Source: Zoroaster sp. YZ-2022 | Taxonomy: Eukaryota > Echinodermata > Asteroidea > Forcipulatida > Zoroasteridae | Direction: 5' to 3' | Assembly: GCA_029582265.1 (NCBI GenBank) | Contig: CM055828.1 | Span: forward strand, 868,001 to 932,000 | Length of the DNA: 64,000 nt | Shown: positions 1-11,610 of the stretch, one piece after another | How the letters are laid out: each line of letters starts with the position of its first letter | Position numbering within the stretch: the first letter of the stretch is position 1 | Translations under genes and position numbers: made by a program | The notes under the pieces: model-generated | What the model was told of the DNA's origin: nothing | The model's database searches: none | What the model saw: only the letters and a program-made list of their open reading frames with translations

Positions 1-884
1 CTATTTCAATATTTTATAGTATCAAGCAGAAATAATTACATCTCTATGTAAAACTCCCGAACTGTCAATCTATGAATACACTAAAAAATGAAATGTTCCA
101 CCGCAAACATTTCTAAATTTTCTTTAAATGCTAAATGTGTGCGCTACAAATCTTTATTATTATTATTAAATGCTCATAGACCTATTTGCCGTTAACCATA
201 CGGAGGCCTATACAATATTCCCAGCCGTCTATCGCCATGGACTAACATTTCAAACAAATATATACGATGGTGAGAAGCATTCCTACAAATTCAAAATGGA
301 CTTAAGGGACATTTATACGTCTAACCTCACACATCTCATTTTCATTCAATAACATTATTTGCTCGTTATTTGGCTAGGATTCAAAGCCTATGCCTAATTA
401 TTTTGGAAACACAACCCTTACGAAAACCACACGAAAAACCAATTTGATATGAAAACCAGTTGCCATATTTGTATGAAACCAAATGGCATGACATACGGTA
501 CCGCATGCGTGCGCATATGCAAAACAGCTGCATTATGCGGGTATTTAAATGCTTTGTTTTTGATACCTTATTTTTGTGACATGGTTGTTGTATGGTATTT
601 GTGTCCTGAATTAAATAGATATCTGAGTTTCCAAACTGCATATACCTTGCTCTGATAACTCTCTTTGAGTTGTTCGACTTGATAGGCATACGCCTTACAC
701 ACTATATACGTTTACTGTTGATGGATCACTACGAGATATAAGGCTCATCGTGACTCTTCACAGAGGTTTGTATGAATCTCTTGTGGTAAACAAATTGCCC
801 GATACGTCTAATTAGCATATTTAATAACTTATTAAGCACGTAGCTTTAGACATAATGATCTAAGGGAAAGCGGAAAGTCGTTAT
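1..884. other. no recognisable feature
   Basis: I see no gene, RNA or repeat that I can name here. Open frames of 60-102 codons exist on both strands but show no known motif, no splice framework and no compositional shift. Confidence 0.6.
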
Positions 885-1243
885 ATAATAATAATAATAA
901 TAATGTGTGGACTTATATAGCGCACGTATCCACCAACTAAGTGGTGCTCAAGGCGCATTATATCATTACCCCTGCTCATAAGGCTCATAAGGCTCATAAA
1001 TCATTCCTGAAACCATCTCAGCTCCCTGGGGAGTATACAGCTCAATTGCTGCCATTACAGCGCATATAGGGCTAATCAACCAACTCTGCCCTCACAGGTA
1101 CCCATTTAACCCCTGGGTGGAAAGAAGCAATTATGGTTAAGTGTCTTGCTCAAGGACACAAGTGTCACGGCCGGGATTCGAACCCACATTCTGCTGCTAA
1201 CACCAGAACTTGAGTCCGGTAAGCTAGACCGCTCGGCCACGAC
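885..1243 (-). mobile_element. tRNA-Leu-derived SINE
   Basis: Read on the minus strand, the element opens at 1243 with a tRNA-like head. It has an A box (TGGCCGAGCGG, 1229-1239), an anticodon-like CTCAAGT (CAA, leucine type) and a B box (GGTTCGAATCC, 1174-1184). The body follows, with the phrase CTTGAGCAAGACACTTAACC that is common in the central part of animal SINEs, and it ends in an (ATT)n tail at 885-904. The head with long variable arm followed by an unrelated body and simple-repeat tail is the standard SINE layout. Both promoter boxes look intact, so RNA polymerase III transcription is possible. No target duplication was resolved by eye. Confidence 0.85.
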
Positions 1244-2321
1244 AATCTTTTAAGGGCATGTGATCATAACAACACGGTAGTTGATTTCCAATTGTACATC
1301 ATGTAAATAGATGAGAGTAAACAAATCGGAATGAAAAATCTAAATAGACTTATACAAAGCCAATCAAGCCCTCATGAATAGAAACCAAACATAGATGTGA
1401 AATGATTTGGTGTAAACTGAAACAAAACAGTTTTGCTTATAACACGCGTGTCGTCGGGGCAATAGTGCGTATATATCTATAGACTTCTGATAAAACCCTT
1501 TTGTGTATAGTTATACAAGGGTAATTAGAATATTGTACACAAATTCATTCAATTATTTGTAAATTTAAGACCATTATCCAAACGAGTAGGCCTTGGCGAT
1601 GGATAATGGAGAACTTGAAACAAATCTATAATTAGATTTACGCTTTCAGTTTATATTGACATCATAGTTATTACGACCAATGTTTAACTCACAGAATAGG
1701 CTTACACTATGAAACGTTTGAATGTATCTAACTCAGTACCTCTGAGCATCATTATCCTCTATCGTTACTGTGCAAACAAACACATTTTACTAAACAATTA
1801 ATGCAATCAATTCCTTTTTGCTGGAAAAAAAATAAATGTAAATAATTCGTTTGTATGTTGTGAATGTATATATAGCATGGCCAAGAAAAATTGTTATCTT
1901 AAAAGAAAACGCTCCGGAATTTTCAGCATGTTGCAGCCAATCATTCTTAAAATTTTAAAGATGATATAGGCTAAGTGTATCAAGATCTCGCTGCAGATTT
2001 CTTCACGTTGTTTAGTTGTATGTATATTTAATAGTCTTCGTAGAGTCACTTGCAGTGTTGAAGACCACGTCGCGAGTAGCTGCCAGTAAGAACTGTTTAC
2101 ATTTTTAATTTGTTTCAGGACTGGAGTGACAAACGAATGTAAAAATTCTCTTTTTGTCACCACAAACAGTCTTTACTTATTGAATTAATTTGCAAATTAG
2201 CTTAAAGGGAAGGTACATCATTGTATTCGAAAATGCCCGCTCATTTCAACCATCTGGTTTTCAAGAAATATTTTATAAAACTAACCTATGAAAGTACATC
2301 ACACTATAGGATAGGAAAACC
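1244..2321. other. no recognisable feature
   Basis: AT-rich sequence with no motif, splice framework or repeat that I could support. An 89-codon frame on the minus strand (1894-2163) has no recognisable domain. Confidence 0.5.
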
Positions 2322-2548
2322 TTAAAGGGGCAGTATCGTCACGATCAGAGTACTTCATCAGGGCATGGAATAGATGTCCTACATGTAGTTTAAGATGAAC
2401 ACAGTGACTGAAAATTGCTGGCTCAGTTATGCAGCAGCAACGGTAATATGGTCTTATCATGTAGGGTATTACTTTCAGTTACTGAGTTCATCTAAAACAA
2501 GCACTCCGATCCCATGTCCTGGTGATTGTGACGATACTGCCCCTTTAA
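2322..2548. mobile_element. MITE with TTAA-type ends, family A copy 1
   Basis: The segment starts TTAAAGGGGCAGTATCGTCA and ends with its near reverse complement, ACGATACTGCCCCTTTAA. The terminal inverted repeats extend inward with mismatches (GGCATGGAAT near one end, ATCCCATGTCC near the other). Related copies lie at 7655-8048 and 24848-25069. The flanking TTAA suggests a TTAA target duplication, as used by piggyBac-like transposons, but no transposase is present, so the superfamily is inference. An 86-codon plus-strand frame inside it is not a gene. Confidence 0.8.
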
Positions 2549-3041
2549 CATGTATTTGGGGGGGGCGGACGACAACGTTTTGTAAATTTGACACAACATT
2601 GCATTTTCTCATAGTTGAAAACATTTTAGGCGTAATAATCTCTCAGGATGATTGATGTATGTATCAACTTTACACGGCAAGTAATCTTTTGGATAATAAT
2701 TGGTTAATTTGATAATCTGGTAATTACAAATGTTGAATCTTTCCATTAAGCTTGTTATTTTGTTTATATTTTGTATATGGAATTCACCCCTAACTTTGAA
2801 AAAGCCACTCAAGGTGACAGGCTGCATAAAAAGGACAATATTAACAAAAGAATAACGAAATGACTAACACAAAAATACTAAGTCATACAGCATACGCACA
2901 AAATGAAAGAGCAGGCAATACCTAAATCAGCTTGAAAATGGCTCTGTATGCAAGTATCATGTAAATGAAGCCTATATCCAGCATAGACCCATGCAATGTT
3001 TTACCGTTTTATAACTTTATTATTTCGTTCCATGTTTTAAA
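2549..3041. other. no recognisable feature
   Basis: Contains a G8 run near 2560 and otherwise unremarkable AT-rich sequence. Confidence 0.5.
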
Positions 3042-3244
3042 AATATCCAATAGGGCCCATGGATGTCTGAACCCAATATCCAAAAGGGCCCATGGGTGTC
3101 TCAACCCAGTAACCAATAGGGTCCATGAGTGTTTCAACCCAGTATCCAATAGCGTCCATGGTGTCTCAACCCAATATCCAATATATAGGGCCCATGGGTG
3201 TCTCAACCCAATATCCAATAGGGCCCATATGGGTGTCTCAACCT
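3042..3244. repeat. 33-bp minisatellite, about six copies
   Basis: Diverged tandem copies of a unit containing GGGCCCATGGGTGTCTCAAC followed by a CCAATATCCAATA spacer. The length is a multiple of three, so open frames of 69 and 93 codons appear on both strands with an 11-residue period. I treat them as by-products of the repeat. Confidence 0.9.
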
Positions 3245-6200
3245 AGAAGAATATAAACAAACATTTTTGCTAATACGATAAGACATACAGCGGCTATAAA
3301 TTATTCATTAATTTCAAGTTCATAAGCCTGAATGGCGTCTCACTATAAAAATAGGCCATAGAAAATAGTGTAAACGGGTCTTTGCCTGTATTCAGTATGT
3401 CAGCATCAGTTTGAAAAAGGGTAGTTTTGTAATTTTATGCGTGCAGAATAACTATAAAAGGCACATTAATATTCTGGACTTCACAAGCCCACACATGTCA
3501 GTGGTATATTCAACAGCAGACGTTTTATTCTTTAAGGAAAAACCGGTAGGTCTTCGCACCTTAAATAAAATGGTTGAAAAATATTATAAATTTTTTACGA
3601 ACAACTTGAGAAAACTGAAAAGAATTCAGATATTTTTGTTATGATCCTCGTGTAAATGAAGTATAAAGTATAACAATTAAAAAGAATGTAGGATATATTG
3701 TATAGGCCTATTTCAATTGTGTAAGTTTTAACACAGGCCTAATACTTTGTATATAGACTGTTTTAATGGTTTAAACAAGAATGTAAAATAAAACACAGTT
3801 CAGACAACCTCCTTCAGCCAGAGTGGTTTGCATAATTATGTTAATAAACCAAACAATAATAAAACAATAAGAATAATACAATCAAGTTTGTGAACAATGC
3901 AACAGGTATACTCAATTCTGTCATGTTTTAAAACCTTTCCATAAAGCGTTGACGAGCCCCAGCGGGAGGTATTTCAAACACGTTTTAGTCGTTTGGCATT
4001 TAACACTCAATATTGCATCAAGTTCTGGGACTACACCTCGCACACTCATGCTACGCTTTCAGTAAACCTGTATTAGCATAGGTTGGATCATATTAAGGTA
4101 TAATTGGTTTGGAGATATGCACATCGTCCACTTGTTGTTCTGCGCGTGTACATCATTATTATGCACATGCTTGTATACACTTAAATAAATATACATCACT
4201 GGAATCTGCATCAAATAGAACTAATGTCTTAAATAAACACAATGTCTGGAATAATATTTAGTCTTCAAGACTGCATTCTTGACAAATTTTTAAAGGAAAA
4301 TTTTGTCAGATTATTTGGGAAGTTTGTTAAATTAATTTAAAGATAATTATTCTCATGATCACTTTCAATTATTATGAGTTAATGTAGAAAATCAGCAATT
4401 CGTTGAACTGGTTACCGCTATACAGTATACCATACATTGTTGCAAATTCCTTTCCTTCAATGTATGTATTTCACATAAAAGAAGCAAAACAATTTGATGC
4501 TACGTTTTCGAAATATACAATTTAAAAAAATAATCATTGGCGGTTTTATACCTAATTTGACAGGTTGTTGCACGAAATGCAATCCTATATTTATGCACAA
4601 CGAACGTGGTTCTGATCTTCGGAAAGAAATATATAATTATATGGAAATCAATAAAACTCAGCACAATAACCAGAAAAAACAGAACTATTGACCATTAACA
4701 TAATGTTGTATAAGCATTGAACGGGGATAGCGGTATATGTCAAACCTATTACTATGCACTTTCATTCATGCCATACAAAGGGAAAATGTATTAATGATAA
4801 TATGGACGTCCGCGGTGAGCGTATACAATACTATTTACATACATACTTTGGACAATAAAATCAACAGATAGATGAACAACTATATATATGCTGAGTTAAT
4901 GACCACATACCTGCTGCACTGAAAATAAACGCCGTGTGTACATAAATCTTGAAATTGAAACTCCTCCACTGAAATAATGGGTGAAATTATCAAATTTATC
5001 TGGTGACTTGTCGTGGAAGACTACTGTGTGCTCAGATGCCGTACATGCTTCACACGCCGTTGGTACAGAAGCAGCATGTGCCCTCTTGAAAGCTGTACAC
5101 GGACAGGAGCGAAGAGCCCCCCCCCCCCCATATCACACAAATGGGTTGTTTCTCTAGGGCGGGATATACAGTTAAACTTTACAGGGTGAGGTCATTGATT
5201 CATCGTGTTTAAGCTTGGGACTCCGATCATTAAAGCCAATCATAAGGTCTTGCTGCTCTGCAAAGTTTGCAATTTTCTCGCCATTTTTCTTTTTGGCAAA
5301 TTTCTGGCTATAAACCCTGACTGCACTCATGACGTAATATTAGAGCACACAAAATCCCTATGGTTGAGATATTACGCACTTATTACCACCTTCTGACACA
5401 TAATTATTTCCATTAATTCCATTAAAGTTTAGTTATATACGTTTTTTAATATTTCAATTTTGTACCGTGACACACATATAACATCCAAATAGTTTAAATT
5501 AAAAGTGAACAAGATTGGGGATATGGCTTAGTTATTTTTGTATAACCTTAAGAAAGTTTTGTAGATATCTCATAAAATTATACGGCTGTCAGTGCCTGCC
5601 AATGAAGACAAATCAGCAGTTTGACCAAGGGCGCCATTTTATGTCATAGATCATAATCATCTATAGATAGTTATTTTCCAATAATTAAACATCAATCTTG
5701 GGTGAGTTTCGGAAACATTTATATAAACATTCCCTTCAAATTAATTGTTGCTGAGATTTGCTACGAACGATCCATCTTATCATAATTATCACAAAGGTAA
5801 AACGCAAGGTAGCACATTGTCCATCGCAAGCTGCTCTCATATTGATTTCCCCATCGAGGGAAAAACGCAAGGTTTGTACTATAGTCAACGCCTTGAGCGA
5901 TGATACATCCTACTATATCCTCAAAGTTTTTATCCTTATCATATGGAGCATCCGCTACGCAAATAAACCTTAGATTTAGCTCAGGGCTTTGCTAAGAAGA
6001 AAAACTGGTCTGCTGTACGTATTACACTCGTTTTTAATGTGATAACTCACATCATTATGCCAGTATGTGTTTGCTTTATCATTTTAGTAAAGATAAAGTA
6101 CCGTATCATATCACTTATAAATTTGTGACAACTGTCTTCTCTAATGGATTTATGTGATGTAATAATACAACAAAAAGTTCTGGGTAATGGATACTAAATT

Positions 6201-6713
6201 ACAACCACGCAAATAAAATAATTGTAGCAGCAGAATATGTGAATCATTCTAAGATGGGATTTATGGAGAAAGTTGATTAAAGAAATAAATTACGAAAGCG
6301 CGAATATGTTCAATTAGCTGGAAAATGAAACTGACTAGAAGTTGTCCAACATAAAATAAAATCACACAATGAGAGAGGTTCGAGTCAGTTGCTGTCAACA
6401 TTGATATTCTGTTATGAATAATGGTAGAAATTAAACAACTTTTGTTTCAGTTTTTACATTTAATAGTCTACTTTAAGCTATGTTATTTTGCACGTAGGCC
6501 TACCGATACTTTTACTTAACCTTGCAAAGCCCTTCGAGGATACCATATCGTGGCGGATTGACTTACGTATGTTCTTTTTTATAAGATAAGAAAAGCAATA
6601 TAATTTATTATTAATATGTGGGGGTTGCATCCAACATCGAGGGCAGGAAACTGTACTTCTCGATTTTCACTCTAGTATATGCCTAAATAGGCTAAACTAC
6701 CTTTGCTGTACTA
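3245..6713. other. unannotated AT-rich stretch
   Basis: No gene or repeat array recognised in about 3.4 kb. The only notable item is a C13 run at 5117-5129. Short open frames (4494-4691, 5205-5396, 5758-5973) lack any recognisable motif. Confidence 0.5.
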
Positions 6714-7513
6714 CACTGCTCAAAATAAAATAGGACTCAAAAGTATTTCTTGGTCCATTTTGTCCATGTGAGGACACAAAAGCAGTTTTTGGTGTAAGTA
6801 AAGTAGGCCCCCTACTGAAGGTTACTCTGCAACATTTTAAACACTTTTCACGTGTTGTGCATGTCTAATGATGGTTTAAACTGGCAGATCATGTGATAAG
6901 GCATAAAAATGCAGATAACAGTTTGCGTACTCAATATCAAACTTGGCTAATCAGCTTTATTTCTTCATGTGTAACTCCACAATTGACTTCAGTAGGATGT
7001 TGCAGCACCCCGGACTCGCACACATTCTGCCATCGTGCCATTTCACCAGACCTTAACCCTATTGAGAACATTTGGGCAATTCTCAGTTACAGAGTCAGAA
7101 GTCATAACCCTCCTGTGGAACGTTGCCAACCTGACAGCAGCTCTACAGGATGAGTGGAACAACCTCGACCAAGCTGTGATCCGGAACACCGTACTGTCCA
7201 TGAGGAGGCGTTGTGCAGAATGTGTGCGAGTCTGGGGTGCTGCAACATCCTACTGAATACACTTGTGGAGTTACACATGAAGAAATAAAGCTGATTAGCC
7301 AAGTTTACTTCAACCTGTTTTCTGCATTTTCATGCCTTATCACATGATCTGCCAGTTTAAACCGTCATTAGACATGCACAACACGTGAAAAGTGTTTAAA
7401 ATGTTGCAGAGTAACCTTTAGTACTTTACTTACACCAAAAACTGCTTTTGTGTCCTCACATGGACAAAATGGACCACGAAATACTTTTGAGTCCTATATT
7501 ATTTTGAGCAGTG
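6714..7513 (+). mobile_element. Tc1/mariner fold-back element with ~300-bp inverted arms
   Basis: Flanked by TA on both sides and bounded by CACTGCTCAAAATAAAA and its reverse complement, a typical Tc1/mariner terminus. The left arm (6714-7030) is a near-perfect reverse complement of the right arm (7215-7513). The arms include not only the terminal repeat but also the 3' untranslated part and the last codons of the transposase. The unique middle (7031-7214) carries the conserved end of the transposase catalytic core. The structure looks like a transposase 3' end duplicated in inverse orientation, giving an 800-bp hairpin that cannot mobilise itself. Confidence 0.88.
7030..7256 (+). pseudogene. 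Tc1-like transposase C-terminal fragment
   Basis: One frame reads SPDLNPIENIWAILSYRVRS, the hallmark block around the last acidic residue of the DDE catalytic triad (the E of NPIEN). After a frameshift near 7100-7115 another frame reads ALQDEWNNLDQAVI and then SMRRRCAECVRVWG, the normal C-terminus of Tc1 transposases, ending in a stop at 7254-7256. The N-terminal DNA-binding domain and the two catalytic aspartates are missing, so the fragment is non-functional. It sits in the centre of the fold-back element. Confidence 0.9.
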
Positions 7514-7654
7514 TATATACGACACAGAATTGCAGACTTTGCAAAGAAGGTCGGCTCCACTTAGTTTGAAATTACCCTGACTGAAAAATAGGAATACTAA
7601 CGGAAAAATCAGTATTTTAAAGAAGTCTAACAAATTGTGCTAAAAACTGGGTTG

Positions 7655-7886
7655 TTAAAGGGACAATATCGTCACAATCAACAGGGCATGGAATCGGAGT
7701 GTTAGTTTTAGATTAAAGGGACAATATCGTCACGATCAACAGGGCATGGAATCGGAGTGTTAGTTTTAGATTAAAGGGACAATATCGTCACGATCAACAG
7801 GGCATGGAATCGGAGTGTTAGTTTTAGATTAAAGAGACAATATCGTCACGATCGACAGGGCATGGAATCGGAGTGCAGGTTTTAGA
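7655..7886. repeat. 58-bp tandem array of a MITE terminus
   Basis: Four nearly identical 58-bp units, each starting TTAAAGGGACAATATCGTCA and carrying GGGCATGGAATCGGAGTG. The last unit is slightly diverged (AAAGAGAC, GTGCAGG). Confidence 0.9.
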
Positions 7887-8048
7887 TTACCTCAGTGATT
7901 GAAAATAATACCCCACATGATAAGGTTATACCGTTGCTGCTGCATACATCAGCCAGTAATTTTCAGTCACTTTTCATTTTAAACTAGGAAACCGATTCCA
8001 TGCCCTGTTGAAAGTCTGCTCTGATCGTAACGATATTGACCCTTTTAA
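7655..8048. mobile_element. MITE family A copy 2, with amplified left end
   Basis: Begins TTAAAGGGACAATATCGTCA and ends GATATTGACCCTTTTAA. Internal segments (TCAGTGATTGAAAATAATACC; GCTGCTGCATACATCAGCC) match the other family A copies. The left terminus is repeated about four times at an exact 58-bp spacing (TTAA at 7655, 7713, 7771 and 7829), so the element carries a terminal tandem array. Confidence 0.85.
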
Positions 8049-8054
8049 TTACAC

Positions 8055-8136
8055 TAGTGGTGTTCATATTGGGCAACACGCCCATGAACACCACTGGTGT
8101 TAATTCATGGTGTATTGGGTAACACGCCCAATACAC
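8055..8136. repeat. two adjacent hairpins with a shared loop
   Basis: The first dyad (8055-8095) pairs AGTGGTGTTCAT with ATGAACACCACT. The second (8110-8136) pairs GTGTATTGGG with CCCAATACAC. Both close on almost the same core, GGGCAACACGCCC and GGGTAACACGCCC. The same GGGCAACAC word recurs in the element at 8475-8680. Confidence 0.75.
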
Positions 8137-8214
8137 ATTGGATTAATAATTTGACACCATTTGTGTTATTTTAAAATACCCGTTTTTGCTGGGTGCCCTG
8201 TATAACATTCTAGT

Positions 8215-8440
8215 TTATATGGCATTGCAAAGCGGTACATATTCTGGTTAATACGACATTGCAAAGCGGTACACATGCTGGTTAATACGGCATTGCCAAA
8301 CGGTACATATTCTGGTTAATACGGCATTGCAAAGCGGTACACATTATGGTTAATACGGCATTGCAAAGCGGTACACATTCTGGTTAATACGGCATTGCAA
8401 AGCCGTACACATTCTGGTTAATACGGCATTGCAAAGAGGT
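8215..8440. repeat. 34-bp tandem repeat, about 6.5 copies
   Basis: Units read GGCATTGCAAAGCGGTACAC then ATTCTGGTTAATAC, with one or two substitutions each. I found no coding or structural role. Confidence 0.9.
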
Positions 8441-8474
8441 AACAATTTTTTTTATATAAATGAAGCATGCTTTA

Positions 8475-8680
8475 TACACTGTAAAAACGTTGGGCAACAC
8501 GGTGTTGGGTAAGGTTATTTCTCCCAGAATTGGTCAGTATTTACCACAACTGTTCACGTATTTTGGCAAATAATTATCCAACATTGGGCAATGGTAAACC
8601 AACTGTGTAACCTGTTGATATGTTGACCAGTGTTGGGCAACATATCAACCATGTTTGCCCAATATTTCTTACAGTGTATA
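8475..8680. mobile_element. short inverted-repeat element (MITE)
   Basis: Ends TACACTGTAAAAACGTTGGGC and, inverted, GCCCAATATTTCTTACAGTGTA, with TA at both borders. Internally it has several TTGGGCAA words and their complements. CACTGTAA-type ends flanked by TA fit a non-autonomous Tc1/mariner-like element, but that assignment is inference. Confidence 0.65.
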
Positions 8681-8717
8681 GATGACCCGTTTCAGGCATT
8701 TACACAAATTATGTTTC

Positions 8718-8796
8718 AATGGTTACACAATGGTCACACAATGGTTACACAATGGTCACACAATGGTTACACAATGGTTACACAATGGTCACACAA
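8718..8796. repeat. 11-bp tandem repeat
   Basis: About seven copies of GGTTACACAAT alternating with GGTCACACAAT. Open frames over it (8630-8939) are repeat by-products. Confidence 0.9.
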
Positions 8797-8916
8797 AGAA
8801 AAAGCATGTTACACATTCCAATTCGTTTTATTTTTTTCTGTTGTACCACATACCCAATCATTTAAATATTGGACACTGCACTTTTTGTGTTGTTTGTGTT
8901 TCCTTGTCAAGAGTCA

Positions 8917-9010
8917 GCTATAACACGGTATCTCCGTAGGCATATCTCAAAACATACTGCAAGCTATAGCACGGTATCCCCGTAGGCATACCTCAAAACA
9001 TACTGCAAGA
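8917..9010. repeat. 46-bp direct duplication
   Basis: Two adjacent copies with four or five differences, each containing CACGGTATC and CGTAGGCATA and ending CAAAACATACTGCAAG. Confidence 0.9.
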
Positions 9011-9511
9011 TACTATAGTATTACAGATGGCCTTAATTTAATCGAAAGACGTCCAAAATCACAAGAAACTTAATAAAACTACATAAAATATGACATTTGT
9101 TTTTGTGTAAAATCGTCACACCTGTGAACCGTCTAAAGATATATCGCCCTAAGACAATAACATCGAAGTTAAACAAAACAAATTATGAAATTCGTATGCC
9201 GGAAACTATAAATAAAAGCGATATTTCAAAAGCGCTTGATTCTGATTGACAGCCGTACTGGCAATCGGAAGACTGCCCACGTGCAACCTGAGGATTAAAA
9301 CGCAGGGTCCCGCCTTTTATTAACTTGAGTTTTTATGATGTACTGGTGCTAATCCTTGACGGATTTTTTCGTTCAATGTCTTAAATGAAAGTTTCCTTAA
9401 TCCCAGAAAAAAGCAGTTCAATATTTAAATCTATTTGTTACAGTCAAATAGGCCCAGACACGGGCAATGCATCTTTAATGTAATTTTTTTTTTTCTATTT
9501 TTTTTTATTTT

Positions 9512-9645
9512 TGCAAAATAATGGTTATTGGCCTTACGGTTCTGACTCAAAGGCAAAATGCCTTTGAGAAAAGCCAATAACCATTATTTTGCATTAATAC
9601 TACAAGTCCTTTAGGTTGGTAAGCAGTTTGCAACAGCTAATTCTC
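9512..9645. repeat. hairpin repeat, family P2 copy 1
   Basis: GCAAAATAATGGTTATTGGC pairs with GCCAATAACCATTATTTTGC around a short loop that itself contains AAAGGC/GCCTTT. The 3' flank (ATTAATACTACAAGTCCTTT and AGCAGTTTGCAACAG) is echoed at 31100-31150. A truncated relative lies near 17094-17140. I infer the terminal part of a retroelement, possibly Penelope-like. Confidence 0.6.
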
Positions 9646-10340
9646 TACTTTATATTTTAATTTTATTTTAGGCCTATTTAAATTTTGGGGGTGGAGAATT
9701 TTGCTCTCCTTGCACAAGAATTCATACATTATCGTGTGGTATGATAATTTAATGAGAAATATTGCCCCTTTGAGAATCGCTAAAGGATTCCAAGATGTAG
9801 CCAGACAAATAAGAAATCTGAAACTGTAATGTAATTATCTCCAGGCTCCATGAGTAGAAGAACCATCAAAAAACCTTCTTCTAAAAGTTACAAATTGTGT
9901 TTTGTCGATTCTCACGTGGGGACGGAGTCTTCAGGAAACTGTTCAAAAGATGGCGAATTTCTCTCCTGACAAACAAGAAGAATTGAAGTCGGAGGCAGCA
10001 TTGCCCTAAAGCAATGTAATATACGTGGTCAGAGCAACTAAATTGTTGAAAAGAAGACGGGTGAACCTGTGAGGAATCTTGAGAAGAGAAGAGAAGAGCG
10101 AGGAAGAAGGATGCTGTAGCCATAGGGACCTAGGCATATAGCTGGAGGAGTTGAACCTGATCTTAAATACAATGACACTGATATCCACACCTGAGAAATC
10201 TCTAATGGGAACCCGGAGTAATGCATGAAGCCTGGGGTGGCGATTTAGGCACAGTTGTATCAATGTTGTATGACACATAAGAAGTCAGAATCTAAGCTAC
10301 AAAGGAAAAATAGGTAGTTGTAGCTTAAACAAACATGAAG
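9646..10340. other. unresolved stretch with overlapping open frames
   Basis: Several minus-strand frames (9881-10278) overlap here, and the sequence is less AT-rich than its neighbours around 10080-10240. It may be a decayed repeat or transposon, but I recognise no domain, so no function is given. Confidence 0.35.
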
Positions 10341-10812
10341 TATACTAATACTAATACTAATACTAATACTAATACTAATACTAATACTAATACTAATACT
10401 AATACTAATACTAATACTAATACTAATATTAATATTAGTAAAGTGTCAGCAAACCAGGTAATAATTCCATTTGGCTTGATCAATCACTTGATCAGCCGAA
10501 TAACTGAAATACTTTTTCGAAGTATAATATTATTATATCGTGTTCCCTCCACTTTTTTGTATCAAATGTCCCTCCCCACCCCCACTTTTTGATAAAACTA
10601 AATATGTTGCTACTACTGAGGAGAAGGCTAACATTTTTCTTGCAATACCCGGTACCACACAAAAATCATAAAGCGCTTAGAACGCACACGTAGCTATATT
10701 AGTCAAACAAAATGTCGTAACCCTCACACACAGGCGGATCTACAATCTTGGGACACTGGAACAATCCGGTTGGGACACTGGAACAATAATCAACCACCCC
10801 ATTTCCCCGTCC
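10341..10812 (+). repeat. microsatellite-led duplicated segment, copy 1
   Basis: Opens with about 16 copies of the hexamer ACTAAT (10341-10440). A unique body follows, with AATATTAGTAAAGTGTCAGC, ACTTTTTGATAAAACTAAAT and GGGACACTGGAACAAT (twice), ending CCACCCCATTTCCCCGTCCA. The same order recurs at 11248-11550. Copy 1 carries roughly 105 extra bases (from about 10461) absent from copy 2. Confidence 0.9.
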
Positions 10813-11247
10813 ATTGGCATCGATCGGTTTTGCATTGAGGGACATGCAATCCCCCACTTTTTAGAGTGGGGTGGGGGATTATAACAATAGTTGTCCCCAA
10901 ATAATATTTTTATTTTGATGGCCCACAAACAAAATAAAGCCTGAATCATGAGGAGTACGCTACAGTTTTTCTTTCAACCCCATGACGTAAAAAAATCGTC
11001 ATTAAGCGCTCATAACTCACTACTGAGCATCTTGAATCAAAACATTTCTGATGTCCGCAAGGCTTTCCCTTTATACGATGAGGCTCACATATGCTGAAAG
11101 GCGGATAAGGGCGGATCCAGGGGCCAAGGGACAAGGTGCTAGCCAGGATTTAGAAATAGGGAGTCCACATTTTCTGGAAATTTCAAAACAGGGTGTCCAA
11201 AAGACACCCACGCCAAGGGGGCGACAGCCCCCAAACCCATTTTTTTT

Positions 11248-11550
11248 ACTAATACTAATACTAATACTAATACTAATACTAATATTAGTAAAGTGTCAGC
11301 AAACCAGGTAACCTCCCCACCCCCACTTTTTGATAAAACTAAATATGTTGCTACTACTGAGGAGAAGGCTAACATTTTTCTTGCAATACCACACAAAAAT
11401 CATAAAGCGCTTAGAACGCACCACGTAGCTATATTAGTCAAACAAATGTCGTAACCCTCGCACATAGGCGGATCTACAATCTTGGGACACTGGAACAATC
11501 CTGTTGGGACACTGGAACAATAATCAACCACCCCATTTCCCCGTCCATCT
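11248..11550 (+). repeat. microsatellite-led duplicated segment, copy 2
   Basis: Repeats the body of 10341-10812 with a shorter hexamer tract (about six copies) and an internal deletion after CAGCAAACCAGGTAA. Similarity ends at CCGTCCAT in both copies. Both copies probably belong to a dispersed repeat seeded by the ACTAAT tract. Confidence 0.9.
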
Positions 11551-11592
11551 GTGAATAAAATGATTAGTGACATCTTATTTTTTTTAAATATG

Positions 11593-11610
11593 TTTGATGA
11601 CGTCATCAAA
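11593..11610. promoter_or_regulatory. 18-bp palindrome with CRE/ATF core
   Basis: TTTGATGACGTCATCAAA is a perfect palindrome centred on TGACGTCA, the consensus cAMP-response element. No gene is recognised nearby, so function is unproven. Confidence 0.35.

Noticed and set aside
2965..3246. 93-codon frame with RAHGCLNP repeats
   Set aside because: It is a translation of the 33-bp minisatellite.
8630..8939. 85- and 97-codon frames
   Set aside because: They cover an 11-bp tandem repeat and the end of a MITE.
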